A stretch of 49,395 nt of DNA from SLQH01 sp964612995 (GTDB lineage Bacteria > Planctomycetota > UBA11346). Below, piece by piece: positions 23,004 through 31,459 of this stretch. Made by a program: the position numbers and the translations under genes. Numbering within the stretch: position 1 is the stretch's first letter; each line of letters opens with the position of its first letter. The notes beneath the pieces are model-generated. The model saw only the letters and a list, made by a program, of their open reading frames with translations. It did no database searches and was not told the origin of the DNA. The stretch covers positions 1-49,395 of the forward strand of contig CAZTGE010000011.1 of NCBI GenBank assembly GCA_964612995.1. Reading direction: 5' to 3'.

Positions 23004-23699
23004 ATGGTCACCACCGCGATGAAACGCTACCGCGTGCGCACCGCCGAGCAGGCCGCGCTGGTCGGTCCTGCTGGCGAGCATCCGATCGCGCCGGCGGCGC
23101 TGTTCGGCCGCCGCGCGCCGCTGGTGCTCGAGATCGGCTTCGGGCACGGCGATTTCATCACCGCCACCGCCACCGCGCAGCCCGAACACGACATCATCGG
23201 CGTCGAATACGATCGCCTGCGGGTGACCAAGACCGCACACAAGGCCACCCGCCGGGGCCTGACCAACCTGCGGCTGTTCCAGGATGAAGCCTGGCACTTC
23301 GTCCATCACCGGCTCGAGCCCGGATGCATCGCCCGGGCCTACGTGCTGTTCCCGGACCCCTGGCCACGCCGTCGCCACCGCCGTCGTCGCCTGCTCACCC
23401 GCGCCTTCCTGCTCGACCTCGCCTGGTGCCTCGCGCCCGGTGCGCAGCTTGCCATCGCCAGCGATCGCCACGATTACGCCTTCCAGGCACTCTCGAACGT
23501 GAGCACCCTGCCCGGGCTGTTCGTCAACCGGTTTCAGCCTGCCGGCTACGCCTTTGACATCCCCACCACGGTGCCCACCGTATTCGAACGTCACCGCAAA
23601 CGGGCCGGCTGTCGCATCGCCTATCTGGCCTTCGAACGCACTGCCGCCCCAGCCCCATCCCGGGTTCCGTACCGCTACCCCGGCAAGGAGGCGCTGTGA
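23004..23699 (+). CDS. trmB: tRNA (guanine-N7-)-methyltransferase
   Basis: 231 residues with the TrmB signatures: SAM motif 'LEIGFGHGDF', 'IGVEYDR', 'LFPDPWPRRRHRRRRL' (the 'PDPWPK..H.KRR' motif) and the C-terminal 'TVFERHRKRAGCRIAYLAFER' (normally 'T.YE......G..I..L.....'). It makes m7G46 in the variable loop of tRNAs. The ATG at 23004 has GAGGA about 11 nt upstream; ATG at 23019 is an alternative. The stop overlaps the start of the next gene (GTGA). Its closeness to a tRNA gene may be chance. Confidence 0.88.
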   Translation: MVTTAMKRYRVRTAEQAALVGPAGEHPIAPAALFGRRAPLVLEIGFGHGDFITATATAQPEHDIIGVEYDRLRVTKTAHKATRRGLTNLRLFQDEAWHFVHHRLEPGCIARAYVLFPDPWPRRRHRRRRLLTRAFLLDLAWCLAPGAQLAIASDRHDYAFQALSNVSTLPGLFVNRFQPAGYAFDIPTTVPTVFERHRKRAGCRIAYLAFERTAAPAPSRVPYRYPGKEAL

Positions 23700-24844
23700 G
23701 AACAACGGGTCTGCCCAACATGCTGGAAGCCGCGTTCGAGACGGCCGATGCCCGCGCACCGGCAGGCGAACGTCAGCTCAGCTTGACCGAACTGCCCCAC
23801 GTTCACGCCCGCAAGGCCATCGATGCCATGCTCGCGGGCGATGGCTTCGGCCGACGGGCGCTGGCCCTGGTCCAGACCGGCCATCTCGCCGACCTGCCCG
23901 ACCTGCCCGCGGGGCTGAGCGCGCGGGCCTTCGCCGCGGCCTGCGAACTGCCGCGCGACCCCATCCCCGGCGAGGTGCCGGGCATTCCTGGCGCCCTACC
24001 GGCCGACCGCGACGCCCTCGCGACCCAGATCCTGCCGCTGGTCACCACCAACCCCGGCCGCATCGGTTTCCAGGCCGCTATCACCGCCGCGCTGTTGGCG
24101 CTCTGGCCCCACGCCACACGCGAGGAGCGGCTCCGCCTGCGCCGCGCCTGGCTCGCCGGCGTGCTCTGCGCCACGCCGACAAATCCGCACAGCGTACTGA
24201 CCCGCGAGCAGCTCTGCGCCTGGCAGCGCGACATGCAGACCCAGTTCCATACCGAGGCGCCCTGCCCATCGGTGATGGTCGAGCTGCTTGAAGACCGCAC
24301 GGCCAGGGGCGCCTACACCACTCTGGCCAGCTACCTCGGCCCCTGTACCGATGTCCCCAGCCTGAGCTGGATCATGGGTAGCTGCGCCCGCCAGGCCCTC
24401 GTCCGTCGGCACGACCGTCACGCCCAACTGTTCGAGACCTTCAGCGGCTCGCTGGCCTGCGAGGCCATGGCCTCGCTCGCCCCCTGCGAGCACATGATCA
24501 CGCTGCTCAGCCAGCTGACCCACCAGATCTGGTGGCACTATAACCAGGGCGGGCTCGACAGGATCGCCACCGGTCGACATGAACACCCCATCGACCTGCC
24601 CGCGGCGATCGCCGCGGGCGATTACGCCGGTGCCCAGGCCGCCGCCCGTCGCGCCGTCCGCAACCGCAGCGACTTCTGGCAGCATCTATACCATGCACTC
24701 GACCGCCTGCTCGCCAGCAACGCCGCGCTCTGGCCCCGAGCACTCGATGCCATCCTGGTCACCGCCATGCGTAACGGCCCCAGCCGGATCGGCCCCGACG
24801 ACGCCGCGCTCGCCGCGGCCCAGATCGCCGCCGCGCACCGCTGA
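23696..24844 (+). CDS. Hypothetical protein coupled to trmB
   Basis: 382 residues, no signal peptide, rich in helices. The GTG start overlaps the trmB stop (GTGA) and has AAGGAGG directly upstream, so the start is firm. Notable segments are 'LPHVHARKAIDAMLAGDG', 'GRIGFQAAITAALLALWP', 'WIMGSCARQALVRRHDRHAQLFE', 'LLSQLTHQIWWHYNQGGL' and 'ARRAVRNRSDFWQHLYHALD'. No catalytic motif that I can name. Coupling with trmB suggests shared expression; function unknown. Confidence 0.72.
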   Translation: MRTTGLPNMLEAAFETADARAPAGERQLSLTELPHVHARKAIDAMLAGDGFGRRALALVQTGHLADLPDLPAGLSARAFAAACELPRDPIPGEVPGIPGALPADRDALATQILPLVTTNPGRIGFQAAITAALLALWPHATREERLRLRRAWLAGVLCATPTNPHSVLTREQLCAWQRDMQTQFHTEAPCPSVMVELLEDRTARGAYTTLASYLGPCTDVPSLSWIMGSCARQALVRRHDRHAQLFETFSGSLACEAMASLAPCEHMITLLSQLTHQIWWHYNQGGLDRIATGRHEHPIDLPAAIAAGDYAGAQAAARRAVRNRSDFWQHLYHALDRLLASNAALWPRALDAILVTAMRNGPSRIGPDDAALAAAQIAAAHR

Positions 24845-25274
24845 GGTACCGCCCGGTCCACTGGGCCCGTAGCCGGCACCCCGTCCGGACAGCGCCTCGA
24901 TCAGCACCAACGGTCCGGCTCGCGCCATCGCCGGGGAGGGTAGGCGTGAGCCTCGCGACCAGCGGTCCGCCGTCCGTCCGGCAACAAGCCATCGGCCCCT
25001 GCCGCAGACGAGCCAGAGCCCCCTCGATCCGGCCCACACGCACCGTCGTCACGATCACACAACCCTGCGATATGCATGGGTGTAGCACCGCTCAGAATTT
25101 CACAGCGGAAAACACGTGAAGCCGCCTTGACCTCACAGGGGCCTCGACTACCCTGCCGGGCACTGCGCCATGGAAAAGCCGATCACACATCGGCAGCCTC
25201 ACAAATCGGCGGCCGGTGCAGACGACCGCCCCCTCAACCGCAGCCGACACGGCTCCAGCACAACGGAGTGCCCC
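24845..25274 (+). other. Intergenic region before the hydrogenase operon
   Basis: I see no gene in these 430 bases. They must hold the hox promoter. Candidate elements are TTGACC (25127-25132) with TACCCT 16 bases on (25149-25154), the imperfect inverted repeat CCGCT...AGCGG (25088-25107 region, spanning CAGAATTTCAC) and GCCGATCACACATCGGC (25178-25194). None is strong, and no sigma-54 (-24/-12) site was found. Confidence 0.4.
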
Positions 25275-27086
25275 ATGACGGACCAGGCGACACGAATCCC
25301 GGCCATTTGTGAAAGCTGTAACAATGATCCGTCGCGAATGATGGACATCGTCCGGACGGTCCAGCGCGAGTACGGCGCCGTGTCCAGCGCGGCGATGGAC
25401 ACCATCGCCCGCCAGATCGGCTGCAAGCGGATCGAGGTCGAGAGCTGCGCCAGCTTCTACGCCTTCCTCTCCCTCGAACAGAAGGGTGAGGTCGTGGTGC
25501 GGCTGTGCAACGACATCGTCGACCAGATGAGCGGGCTCTCCGAGGTGCAGCAGGCCTTCGAACAGGCGCTGGGCCTCTCAGCCGGCGAGACCAGCACCGA
25601 TGGCGCGTTCAGCCTCGAACTGGTCCCCTGCATCGGACTGTGCGATCAGGCGCCGGCAGCACTGATCAACGACGTACCGGTGACCAACCTCGACGCCGAC
25701 AAGGCGCGCAAGATCGTCGCCGAACTCAAGGGTGGCGCCGACCCCCAGGCGCTGGTCAAGCGACTGGGCGACGGCAACAACTCCAGCGACCTGGTGCGCA
25801 GCATGGTCGAGAACAACATCCGCCGCACGGGGCCGCTGGTGTTCGCACCGGTCGAACCGGGCAAGGCCATCACCAATGCCCTGGCGCTGACCCCGCAGGA
25901 GGTCATCCGCGACGCCAAGGCCAGCCGCCTGCGCGGCCGCGGCGGCGCAGGCTTCCCCACCGGTATGAAGTGGGACTTCACCCGCAACGCCGCGGGGCCG
26001 GTCAAGACCGTGATCTGCAACGCCGACGAGGGCGAGCCGGGCACCTTCAAGGACCGCGTGATCCTCACCGAACGCGCCGACCTCGTATTCGAGGGCATGA
26101 CCGTCGCCGGCTACGCCATCGGGGCCAACCAGGGCATCCTCTACCTGCGCGGCGAGTACGCCTACCTCGAGGAATTCCTCAACAACGTCCTGGCCAGGCG
26201 GCGCGAAGCCGGACTGCTCGGCCGCTCGATCAAGGGCCGCGAGGGCTTCGACTTCGACATCCGCATCCAGATGGGCGCCGGCGCCTACATCTGCGGCGAG
26301 GAGACCGCGCTGATCTCCTCCGCCGAGGGCCTGCGCGGCGACCCCAAGACCCGCCCCCCGTTCCCGGCCCAGAAGGGCTACCTCGGCACGCCGACCACGG
26401 TCAACAACGTCGAGACCTTCTGCGCCATCGCGCGGGTGATCGAGGAAGGCGCCGGCTGGTTCAACCAGATCGGCACCGAGGGTTCGCCGGGCAGCAAGCT
26501 GCTTTCCATCTCCGGCGACTGCAGCCGACCCGGTGTCTACGAGGTCGAGTTCGGCCTGACCGTCAACCAGATGCTGCAGATGGTCGGCGCCTCCGACACC
26601 CAGGCGGTGCTCATCGGTGGCCCGTCGGGCCAGATCATCGACCCGACCAAGTTCGACCGATGCATCGAATACGACGACCTCGCCACCGGCGGCGCAATCG
26701 TCATCTTCGACACCAGCCGCAACATGCTCGCGGTCGTGGAATACTACATGGAGTTCTTCTGCGAAGAGAGCTGCGGCTACTGCACCCCTTGTCGCGCGGG
26801 CAACGAACTGCTGCTACGCAAACTCAAGGAGATCCTCGCCGGACGCGGCCAGAGCACCGACGTGGATTACCTCACCCGCCTGTGCACCACCATCAAGGAC
26901 AGCAGCCGCTGCGGCCTGGGCCAGACCTCGCCCAACCCGGTGCTCACCACCATCGAGAACTTCCCCGCGATCTACCAGACCGCGCTCAAGCCCGCAGGCT
27001 CCGGGCTGCTCAACAGCTTCGATCTGTCCGCCGCCACCGGTCCGGCCGCGGCCATCGCCGGGCACAAGTCCGTCCACGTCGAGTAG
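25275..27086 (+). CDS. hoxF: NAD-reducing [NiFe] hydrogenase diaphorase subunit HoxF with fused NuoE-like domain
   Basis: 603 residues, like Ralstonia HoxF (~602). Residues ~1-165 are a NuoE/HoxE-like thioredoxin-fold domain; 3 of the 4 usual [2Fe-2S] cysteines remain ('LCNDIVD' has Asp in place of the second Cys; 'PCIGLC' is complete). Then the NuoF-like part: FMN site 'RGRGGAGFPTGMKW', NADH site 'GAGAYICGEETALI', 'GTPTTVNNVETF', and the [4Fe-4S] motif 'ESCGYCTPCRAG' with 'SSRCGLG'. It passes electrons between NAD(H) and the hydrogenase in the cytoplasm. The ATG at 25275 has CGGAG upstream; an in-frame ATG at 25170 adds 35 unrelated residues. First gene of the operon. Confidence 0.9.
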   Translation: MTDQATRIPAICESCNNDPSRMMDIVRTVQREYGAVSSAAMDTIARQIGCKRIEVESCASFYAFLSLEQKGEVVVRLCNDIVDQMSGLSEVQQAFEQALGLSAGETSTDGAFSLELVPCIGLCDQAPAALINDVPVTNLDADKARKIVAELKGGADPQALVKRLGDGNNSSDLVRSMVENNIRRTGPLVFAPVEPGKAITNALALTPQEVIRDAKASRLRGRGGAGFPTGMKWDFTRNAAGPVKTVICNADEGEPGTFKDRVILTERADLVFEGMTVAGYAIGANQGILYLRGEYAYLEEFLNNVLARRREAGLLGRSIKGREGFDFDIRIQMGAGAYICGEETALISSAEGLRGDPKTRPPFPAQKGYLGTPTTVNNVETFCAIARVIEEGAGWFNQIGTEGSPGSKLLSISGDCSRPGVYEVEFGLTVNQMLQMVGASDTQAVLIGGPSGQIIDPTKFDRCIEYDDLATGGAIVIFDTSRNMLAVVEYYMEFFCEESCGYCTPCRAGNELLLRKLKEILAGRGQSTDVDYLTRLCTTIKDSSRCGLGQTSPNPVLTTIENFPAIYQTALKPAGSGLLNSFDLSAATGPAAAIAGHKSVHVE

Positions 27087-27096
27087 AGGATCCCCC

Positions 27097-27816
27097 ATGA
27101 CCGACATCACCTTCACCATCGACGGCAAAGAGATCAGCGCCGAGCGCGGCCAGACCATCATGGAGGCGGCCGACGCGGCGGGCATCTACATCCCCCGGCT
27201 GTGCACCCACAAGGACCTCCTGCCCCACGGCTCCTGCCGCGTCTGCACCGTGCGCGTCAACGGCCGCTGTCAGGCCGCCTGCACCCAGCCGGTCGCCCCC
27301 GGTGCGGTGGTCGAGAGCGAGACCGACGAGATCGTCGAGATGCGGCGGCAGATCGTCGAGATGCTGCTGGTCGAGGGCAACCACTTCTGCCCCTGCTGCG
27401 AGAGATCCGGCGACTGCGAGCTCCAGGCAGTCGGCTACCGCCTGGGCATCGGCACACCGCGCTACCCCCGGATGGACCCGATCCGAAGCGTGGACGCCTC
27501 ACACAAGGACATCTTCATCGACCGCAACCGCTGCATCCTCTGCGGCCGCTGCGTGCGCGCCTCGCGCGATCTCGATAACAAGTCGGTGTTCGGCTTCGTC
27601 GGCCGCGGGGCCGAGAAGCGCGTCCAGGTCAATGCCGAGGCCCGGCTGTCCGACACCGATCTCGACCTGACAGACAAGGCGTGCGATGTCTGCCCGGTGG
27701 GGGCGATCCTCAAGAAGCGCACCGGCTTCGCCACCCCGATCGGGCAACGCACCTACGACCACCAGCCCATCGGCACGGACGTCGAGCAGCTGAACCAGGG
27801 GAACCCCGCATCATGA
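27097..27816 (+). CDS. hoxU: Hydrogenase diaphorase electron-transfer subunit HoxU
   Basis: 239 residues, related to the N-terminal part of NuoG. It has the [2Fe-2S] ferredoxin site ('PRLCTHKDLLPHGSCRVCTV', 'CQAAC'), the His/Cys [4Fe-4S] site ('HFCPCCERSGDCELQ') and a ferredoxin-like pair ('CILCGRCVRA', 'CDVCPVGAI'). It forms the electron path from HoxF to HoxY. The ATG lies 10 nt after the hoxF stop with AGAGGA between; the stop overlaps the hoxY start (ATGA). Confidence 0.9.
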   Translation: MTDITFTIDGKEISAERGQTIMEAADAAGIYIPRLCTHKDLLPHGSCRVCTVRVNGRCQAACTQPVAPGAVVESETDEIVEMRRQIVEMLLVEGNHFCPCCERSGDCELQAVGYRLGIGTPRYPRMDPIRSVDASHKDIFIDRNRCILCGRCVRASRDLDNKSVFGFVGRGAEKRVQVNAEARLSDTDLDLTDKACDVCPVGAILKKRTGFATPIGQRTYDHQPIGTDVEQLNQGNPAS

Positions 27817-28364
27817 CCGCCACCAAGCCCAAGATCGCCACCACCTCGCTCTGCGGCTGTTTCGGCTGCCACATGTCCCTGTTGGACATCGACGAGCGGA
27901 TCCTCCAACTCATCGATCTGGTCGAGTTCGACAAGAGCCCGATCAACGACATCAAGACCTTCACCGACCGCTGCGCCGTCGGCCTGATCGAAGGCGGCTG
28001 CTGCAACGACGAGAATGTCCACGTGCTGCAGAGCTTCCGTGTACACTGCGACGTCCTCGTCACGGTGGGCGAGTGTGCCAACACCGGCGGCATCCCGGCG
28101 ATGCGCAACACCATCCCGTTGAGCGAGTGCATCGCCGAGGCCTACTTCGATGGGCCGACGGTCTACAACCCGGGGAAGGTCACGCCCAACGACATCGAGG
28201 TGCCGCTGATGCTCGACAAGGTCTATCCGGCTCAGGAGGTGGTGAAGATCGACTTCCACCTGCCCGGCTGTCCGCCCTCCGGCGACACCATCTGGGCCGC
28301 GCTCACCGCCCTGCTGAACAACCAGCCGCTCGACCTTCCCTACGAGATGGTCAAGTACGACTGA
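27813..28364 (+). CDS. hoxY: [NiFe] hydrogenase small subunit HoxY
   Basis: 183 residues, the short small subunit of group 3d enzymes, without a Tat signal, so cytoplasmic. Cysteines for the proximal [4Fe-4S] cluster are in 'LCGCFGCHMSLLD' (Cys14-Cys19), 'GECANTGG' and 'LPGCPPSGD'. The start ATG overlaps the hoxU stop by the ATGA arrangement. A 135-bp gap to hoxH is unusually long for this operon type. Confidence 0.9.
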   Translation: MTATKPKIATTSLCGCFGCHMSLLDIDERILQLIDLVEFDKSPINDIKTFTDRCAVGLIEGGCCNDENVHVLQSFRVHCDVLVTVGECANTGGIPAMRNTIPLSECIAEAYFDGPTVYNPGKVTPNDIEVPLMLDKVYPAQEVVKIDFHLPGCPPSGDTIWAALTALLNNQPLDLPYEMVKYD

Positions 28365-28499
28365 TCTTCCGTCCGGCCGACCGACGGGCACAACCCGTCG
28401 ACCGACCGCCCGGTGAGAGGGTCCCGGGAGCCACCAGTACCTTCATCGCTGCCGAATATCGATACCTGGCCCAGGCGCCAGCGCGACAAGGAGAGAACC

Positions 28500-29933
28500 G
28501 TGGGACAACGAGTGGTCATCGAACCCGTCACCCGCGTCGAAGGACATGGCAAGGTAACCATCCAGCTCGACGACGCCGGACAGGTCGACCAGGCGCGCAT
28601 GCATATCGTCGAATTCCGTGGCTTTGAACGTTTTGTCCAGGGACGGCCCTACTGGGAGGTCCCGGTGATGGTCCAGCGCCTGTGCGGCATCTGCCCGGTG
28701 AGCCACCACCTCTGCGCAGCCAAGGCGATGGACTACGTCACCGGTCGTGAACGCCTGACCCCGACCGCCGAGAAGATGCGCCGGCTGATGCACTACGGCC
28801 AGACCTTCCAGTCGCACGCCCTGCACTTCTTCCACCTCTGCTCGCCCGACCTGCTCTTCGGCTTCGATGCCCCGGTCGAGAAGCGGCACGTCATCGCGGT
28901 GGCACGCGAGCACAAGGAGCTCGCGGTCCAGGGCGTGATGATGCGCAAATACGGCCAGGAGATCATCAAGGCCACCGCTGGCAAGAAGATCCACGGCACC
29001 GGTGCGATCCCGGGCGGAATCAACAAGAACCTGAGCATCGCCGAGCGCGACGGCTTCCTCGCCGACATCGACCAGCAGCTGGACTGGGCCCGCTCCGCGC
29101 TCGAACTGGCCAAGAACTACACCGTCGAGCACCTCGACCTGGCCAAGACCTTCGCCGCCTTCGACTCCAACCATGCCGGTCTGGTGCGCGAAGACGGCAC
29201 CCTGGACCTCTATCACGGCAACCTCCGCTTCAAAGACGCGGAGGGCAACGTCATCGTCGACCAGATGGATCCCCAGGACTACCACAAGGTCCTGGCCGAG
29301 GAGGTCCGCAGCTGGTCCTACATGAAGTTCCCCTTCATTCGGGAACTCGGACCGGAGAAGGGCTGGTACCGCGTCGGACCGCTGGCCCGGATCAACGTCT
29401 GCGACCGCATCGACACCCCCGAGGCCGAGCAGGCGCGACAGGAGTTCATGGCCGTCACCGACGGCAAGCCGAACAACCTCTCGCTCGCCTACCATTGGAC
29501 ACGGATGATCGAGCTGCTGCACAGTGCCGAGCAGATCAAGCAGCTGCTCAACGACCCCGACCTGCAGGGCGAGGACCTGATCGCCGATTCCACCGGCTTC
29601 CGCGGCGAGGGTGCCGCGATCCTCGAAGCACCGCGCGGCACGCTGTTCCACCACTACAAGGTCGACGAGAACGATCAGGTGACCATGGGCAACCTCATCG
29701 TCTCGACCACCTCGAACAACGAGCCGATGAACCGGGCGGTCGAATCGGTGGCCAAGCAGTACCTCTCCGGCAAGCAGATCACCGATGGCCTGCTCAACCA
29801 TGTCGAGGTCGCGATCCGGGCCTACGATCCCTGCTTGTCCTGCGCCACCCATGCCGTCGGACGCATGCCGCTCGAGCTCGAACTGACCGATGCCACGGGC
29901 AGGATCATCGACCGCAAGAGCAAGGATTGCTGA
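28500..29933 (+). CDS. hoxH: [NiFe] hydrogenase large subunit HoxH
   Basis: 477 residues. The Ni-Fe ligands are seen in 'RLCGICPVSHH' (Cys62, Cys65) and 'DPCLSCATH' (Cys445, Cys448). The latter is followed by a 26-residue tail ('AVGRMPLELELTD...') that the maturation protease should remove after His451. Overall 'RVEGHGKV' and 'GAIPGGINK' fit HoxH of bidirectional NAD-linked enzymes. The GTG at 28500 was chosen because AAGGAG precedes it; an in-frame ATG at 28413 would add 29 residues without family support. Confidence 0.9.
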   Translation: MGQRVVIEPVTRVEGHGKVTIQLDDAGQVDQARMHIVEFRGFERFVQGRPYWEVPVMVQRLCGICPVSHHLCAAKAMDYVTGRERLTPTAEKMRRLMHYGQTFQSHALHFFHLCSPDLLFGFDAPVEKRHVIAVAREHKELAVQGVMMRKYGQEIIKATAGKKIHGTGAIPGGINKNLSIAERDGFLADIDQQLDWARSALELAKNYTVEHLDLAKTFAAFDSNHAGLVREDGTLDLYHGNLRFKDAEGNVIVDQMDPQDYHKVLAEEVRSWSYMKFPFIRELGPEKGWYRVGPLARINVCDRIDTPEAEQARQEFMAVTDGKPNNLSLAYHWTRMIELLHSAEQIKQLLNDPDLQGEDLIADSTGFRGEGAAILEAPRGTLFHHYKVDENDQVTMGNLIVSTTSNNEPMNRAVESVAKQYLSGKQITDGLLNHVEVAIRAYDPCLSCATHAVGRMPLELELTDATGRIIDRKSKDC

Positions 29934-29941
29934 GCCGCGGC

Positions 29942-30481
29942 ATGGCCGACGCGCTGCGATTCCTGATCTACGGCTACGGCAACCCGGGTCGTCTCGACGA
30001 CGGCCTCGGGCCTGCTGCGGTCGAACGCATCCGTGGTTGGAAGCTACCGGGGATCGCACTCGAGGCCAACTACCAGCTCTCGCTCGAAGACTGCGAGCTG
30101 CTTACCCGCTGTGACGTGGTGCTGTTCATCGACGCGTCGGTCCAGGACCGCCCGCCCTATTACCTCGAACGGGTGTTGCCGCGCCCCCGGGTCCATTTCT
30201 CATCGCACAGCCTCGACCCCGCGGCGGTGGTCGGCTTCGCCGCCGACCTGTTCGACGCCAGCCCCGATGCCTACCTGCTGGCCATCCCCGGTTACGTCTT
30301 CAATGACTTTGGCGAAGGCCTGTCACCGCGGGCGGTGGCTGGGCTCGAGGCCGCCCTGGACTTCCTGCGCCCGATCCTCGAAGCTCGTGATCCAACGCGC
30401 CTGGCCGCCCAGGCGATCGTGCCGGCCCGGCCGGAGCCGCAGGCCTCGCCCTTCTCCCTCGAACCCCAGCACAGCAAGTGA
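29942..30481 (+). CDS. hoxW: Hydrogenase maturation protease
   Basis: 179 residues of the HyaD/HycI/HoxW family. 'IYGYGNPGRLDDGLG' holds the Asn/Asp residues that contact nickel, and 'DASVQDRPPYYL' and 'HSLDPAAVVGFA' (with a family His) follow. It cuts the C-terminal tail off HoxH after nickel insertion. It starts 8 nt after hoxH. The C-terminal ~25 residues ('ARPEPQASPFSLEP') are an extension not typical of the family. Confidence 0.85.
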   Translation: MADALRFLIYGYGNPGRLDDGLGPAAVERIRGWKLPGIALEANYQLSLEDCELLTRCDVVLFIDASVQDRPPYYLERVLPRPRVHFSSHSLDPAAVVGFAADLFDASPDAYLLAIPGYVFNDFGEGLSPRAVAGLEAALDFLRPILEARDPTRLAAQAIVPARPEPQASPFSLEPQHSK

Positions 30482-30491
30482 GAGCAACGCC

Positions 30492-30863
30492 ATGAGCGAC
30501 GGCAAGACCATCCTCACCATCGACGACGACCCCGATGTGCTCGAGAGCCTGAAGACGATTCTCGAAGCCCATGGCTACAGCGTGCTCACCGCGGCGAGCG
30601 CCGAGGAGGGGTTGCGGGCCTACAAGGACGAGCAGCCCGACATGATCATCGTCGACCTGATGATGGAAGAGGTCGACGCAGGCACCAACTTCGTCAAGGA
30701 GGTCAAGGTCACCGGCTCGAGCGTGCCGATCTTCCTGCTCTCGAGCATGGGCAACGAACTCGCCGAGCTGACCGACTACAGCGACCTGGGCCTCAACGGG
30801 GTGCTGCAGAAACCGATCAAGCCCGACCATCTGCTCACGCTGGTCCGCTCCAAGATCGGCTGA
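30492..30863 (+). CDS. Stand-alone response-regulator receiver domain
   Basis: 123 residues, a single REC domain without output domain. Asp11/Asp12 form the acidic pocket, Asp55 ('IIVDLMMEE') is the phosphorylation site, Ser84 and Lys107 ('LQKPIKP') complete the switch. It lies 10 nt after the hydrogenase protease gene in the same direction, so it belongs to the hox operon. No kinase is near. It may link hydrogenase expression or activity to a phospho-relay, which is inferred from position only. Ends 8 nt from the convergent queH. Confidence 0.85.
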   Translation: MSDGKTILTIDDDPDVLESLKTILEAHGYSVLTAASAEEGLRAYKDEQPDMIIVDLMMEEVDAGTNFVKEVKVTGSSVPIFLLSSMGNELAELTDYSDLGLNGVLQKPIKPDHLLTLVRSKIG

Positions 30864-30871
30864 ACCCGGCC

Positions 30872-31459
30872 TCAACGCCGGCTGTACCAACAGCCGCAGT
30901 AGTTCTGCCGATACAGATCCGCACGCGCCGCGACGCGGTACATCCGTTGCGCACCGCCACGCTTGCGCCAGTTGTGCGGCCAGAAATCGACCCCCGCGTA
31001 ATCCGCCACCGCCGCCGCAGCGGCGGCGTGGACCTGGGCGAGGTCCTTCATCCGGGCGATGCCCAGGGTGGTGGCCAACAACCCGATCTGGTTGTCGGCC
31101 GCCCAGGCCGCCGCACGTGCGAGCCGGAACCGGAAGCACACGCCACAGCGCGCCCCGCGCTCGGGTTCGTCCTCCAACCCGGCGACCGCCGCAGCCCAGA
31201 CCGCCGGACGATGGTCCAGGGCGACGCACGCGACGCTGCGCTGCGCGCAGAAGCGCTCTACATCCGCGAGCCGGCGCCGGTACTCCTCATACGTGTCGAT
31301 GTTCGCGTTGGCGAACACCACCACCGGTTCCAGCCCAGCTGCGAGCAGCGATTCGATCACCGTCCCGGCGCAGACCGCGCAACAGGCGTGCAGCGCCAAT
31401 CGCCGCGCGCCACCGGGCGGCGATGCGATCGGCGGCGGCGGATCGTCGTCCTGCCTCAC
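30872..31459 (-). CDS. queH: Epoxyqueuosine reductase QueH
   Basis: 195 residues matching QueH (DUF208). Conserved cysteine groups: 'HACCAVC' near the N-terminus, 'EPERGARCGVCFRFRL' in the middle and 'YRQNYCGCWYS' at the C-terminus, which bind a [4Fe-4S] cluster and a second metal. It does the last step of queuosine synthesis, reducing epoxyqueuosine in tRNA. The GTG start overlaps the stop of the HAD gene upstream (GTGA). Confidence 0.85.
   Translation of the reverse strand: MRQDDDPPPPIASPPGGARRLALHACCAVCAGTVIESLLAAGLEPVVVFANANIDTYEEYRRRLADVERFCAQRSVACVALDHRPAVWAAAVAGLEDEPERGARCGVCFRFRLARAAAWAADNQIGLLATTLGIARMKDLAQVHAAAAAAVADYAGVDFWPHNWRKRGGAQRMYRVAARADLYRQNYCGCWYSRR

Noticed and set aside
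22779..23759. Minus-strand frame over the long hairpin and trmB
   Set aside because: Overlaps trmB, which has family motifs; the part over the hairpin only reads the inverted repeat.
28413..28499. Upstream ATG for hoxH
   Set aside because: The added 29 residues lack family support and the GTG at 28500 has AAGGAG.
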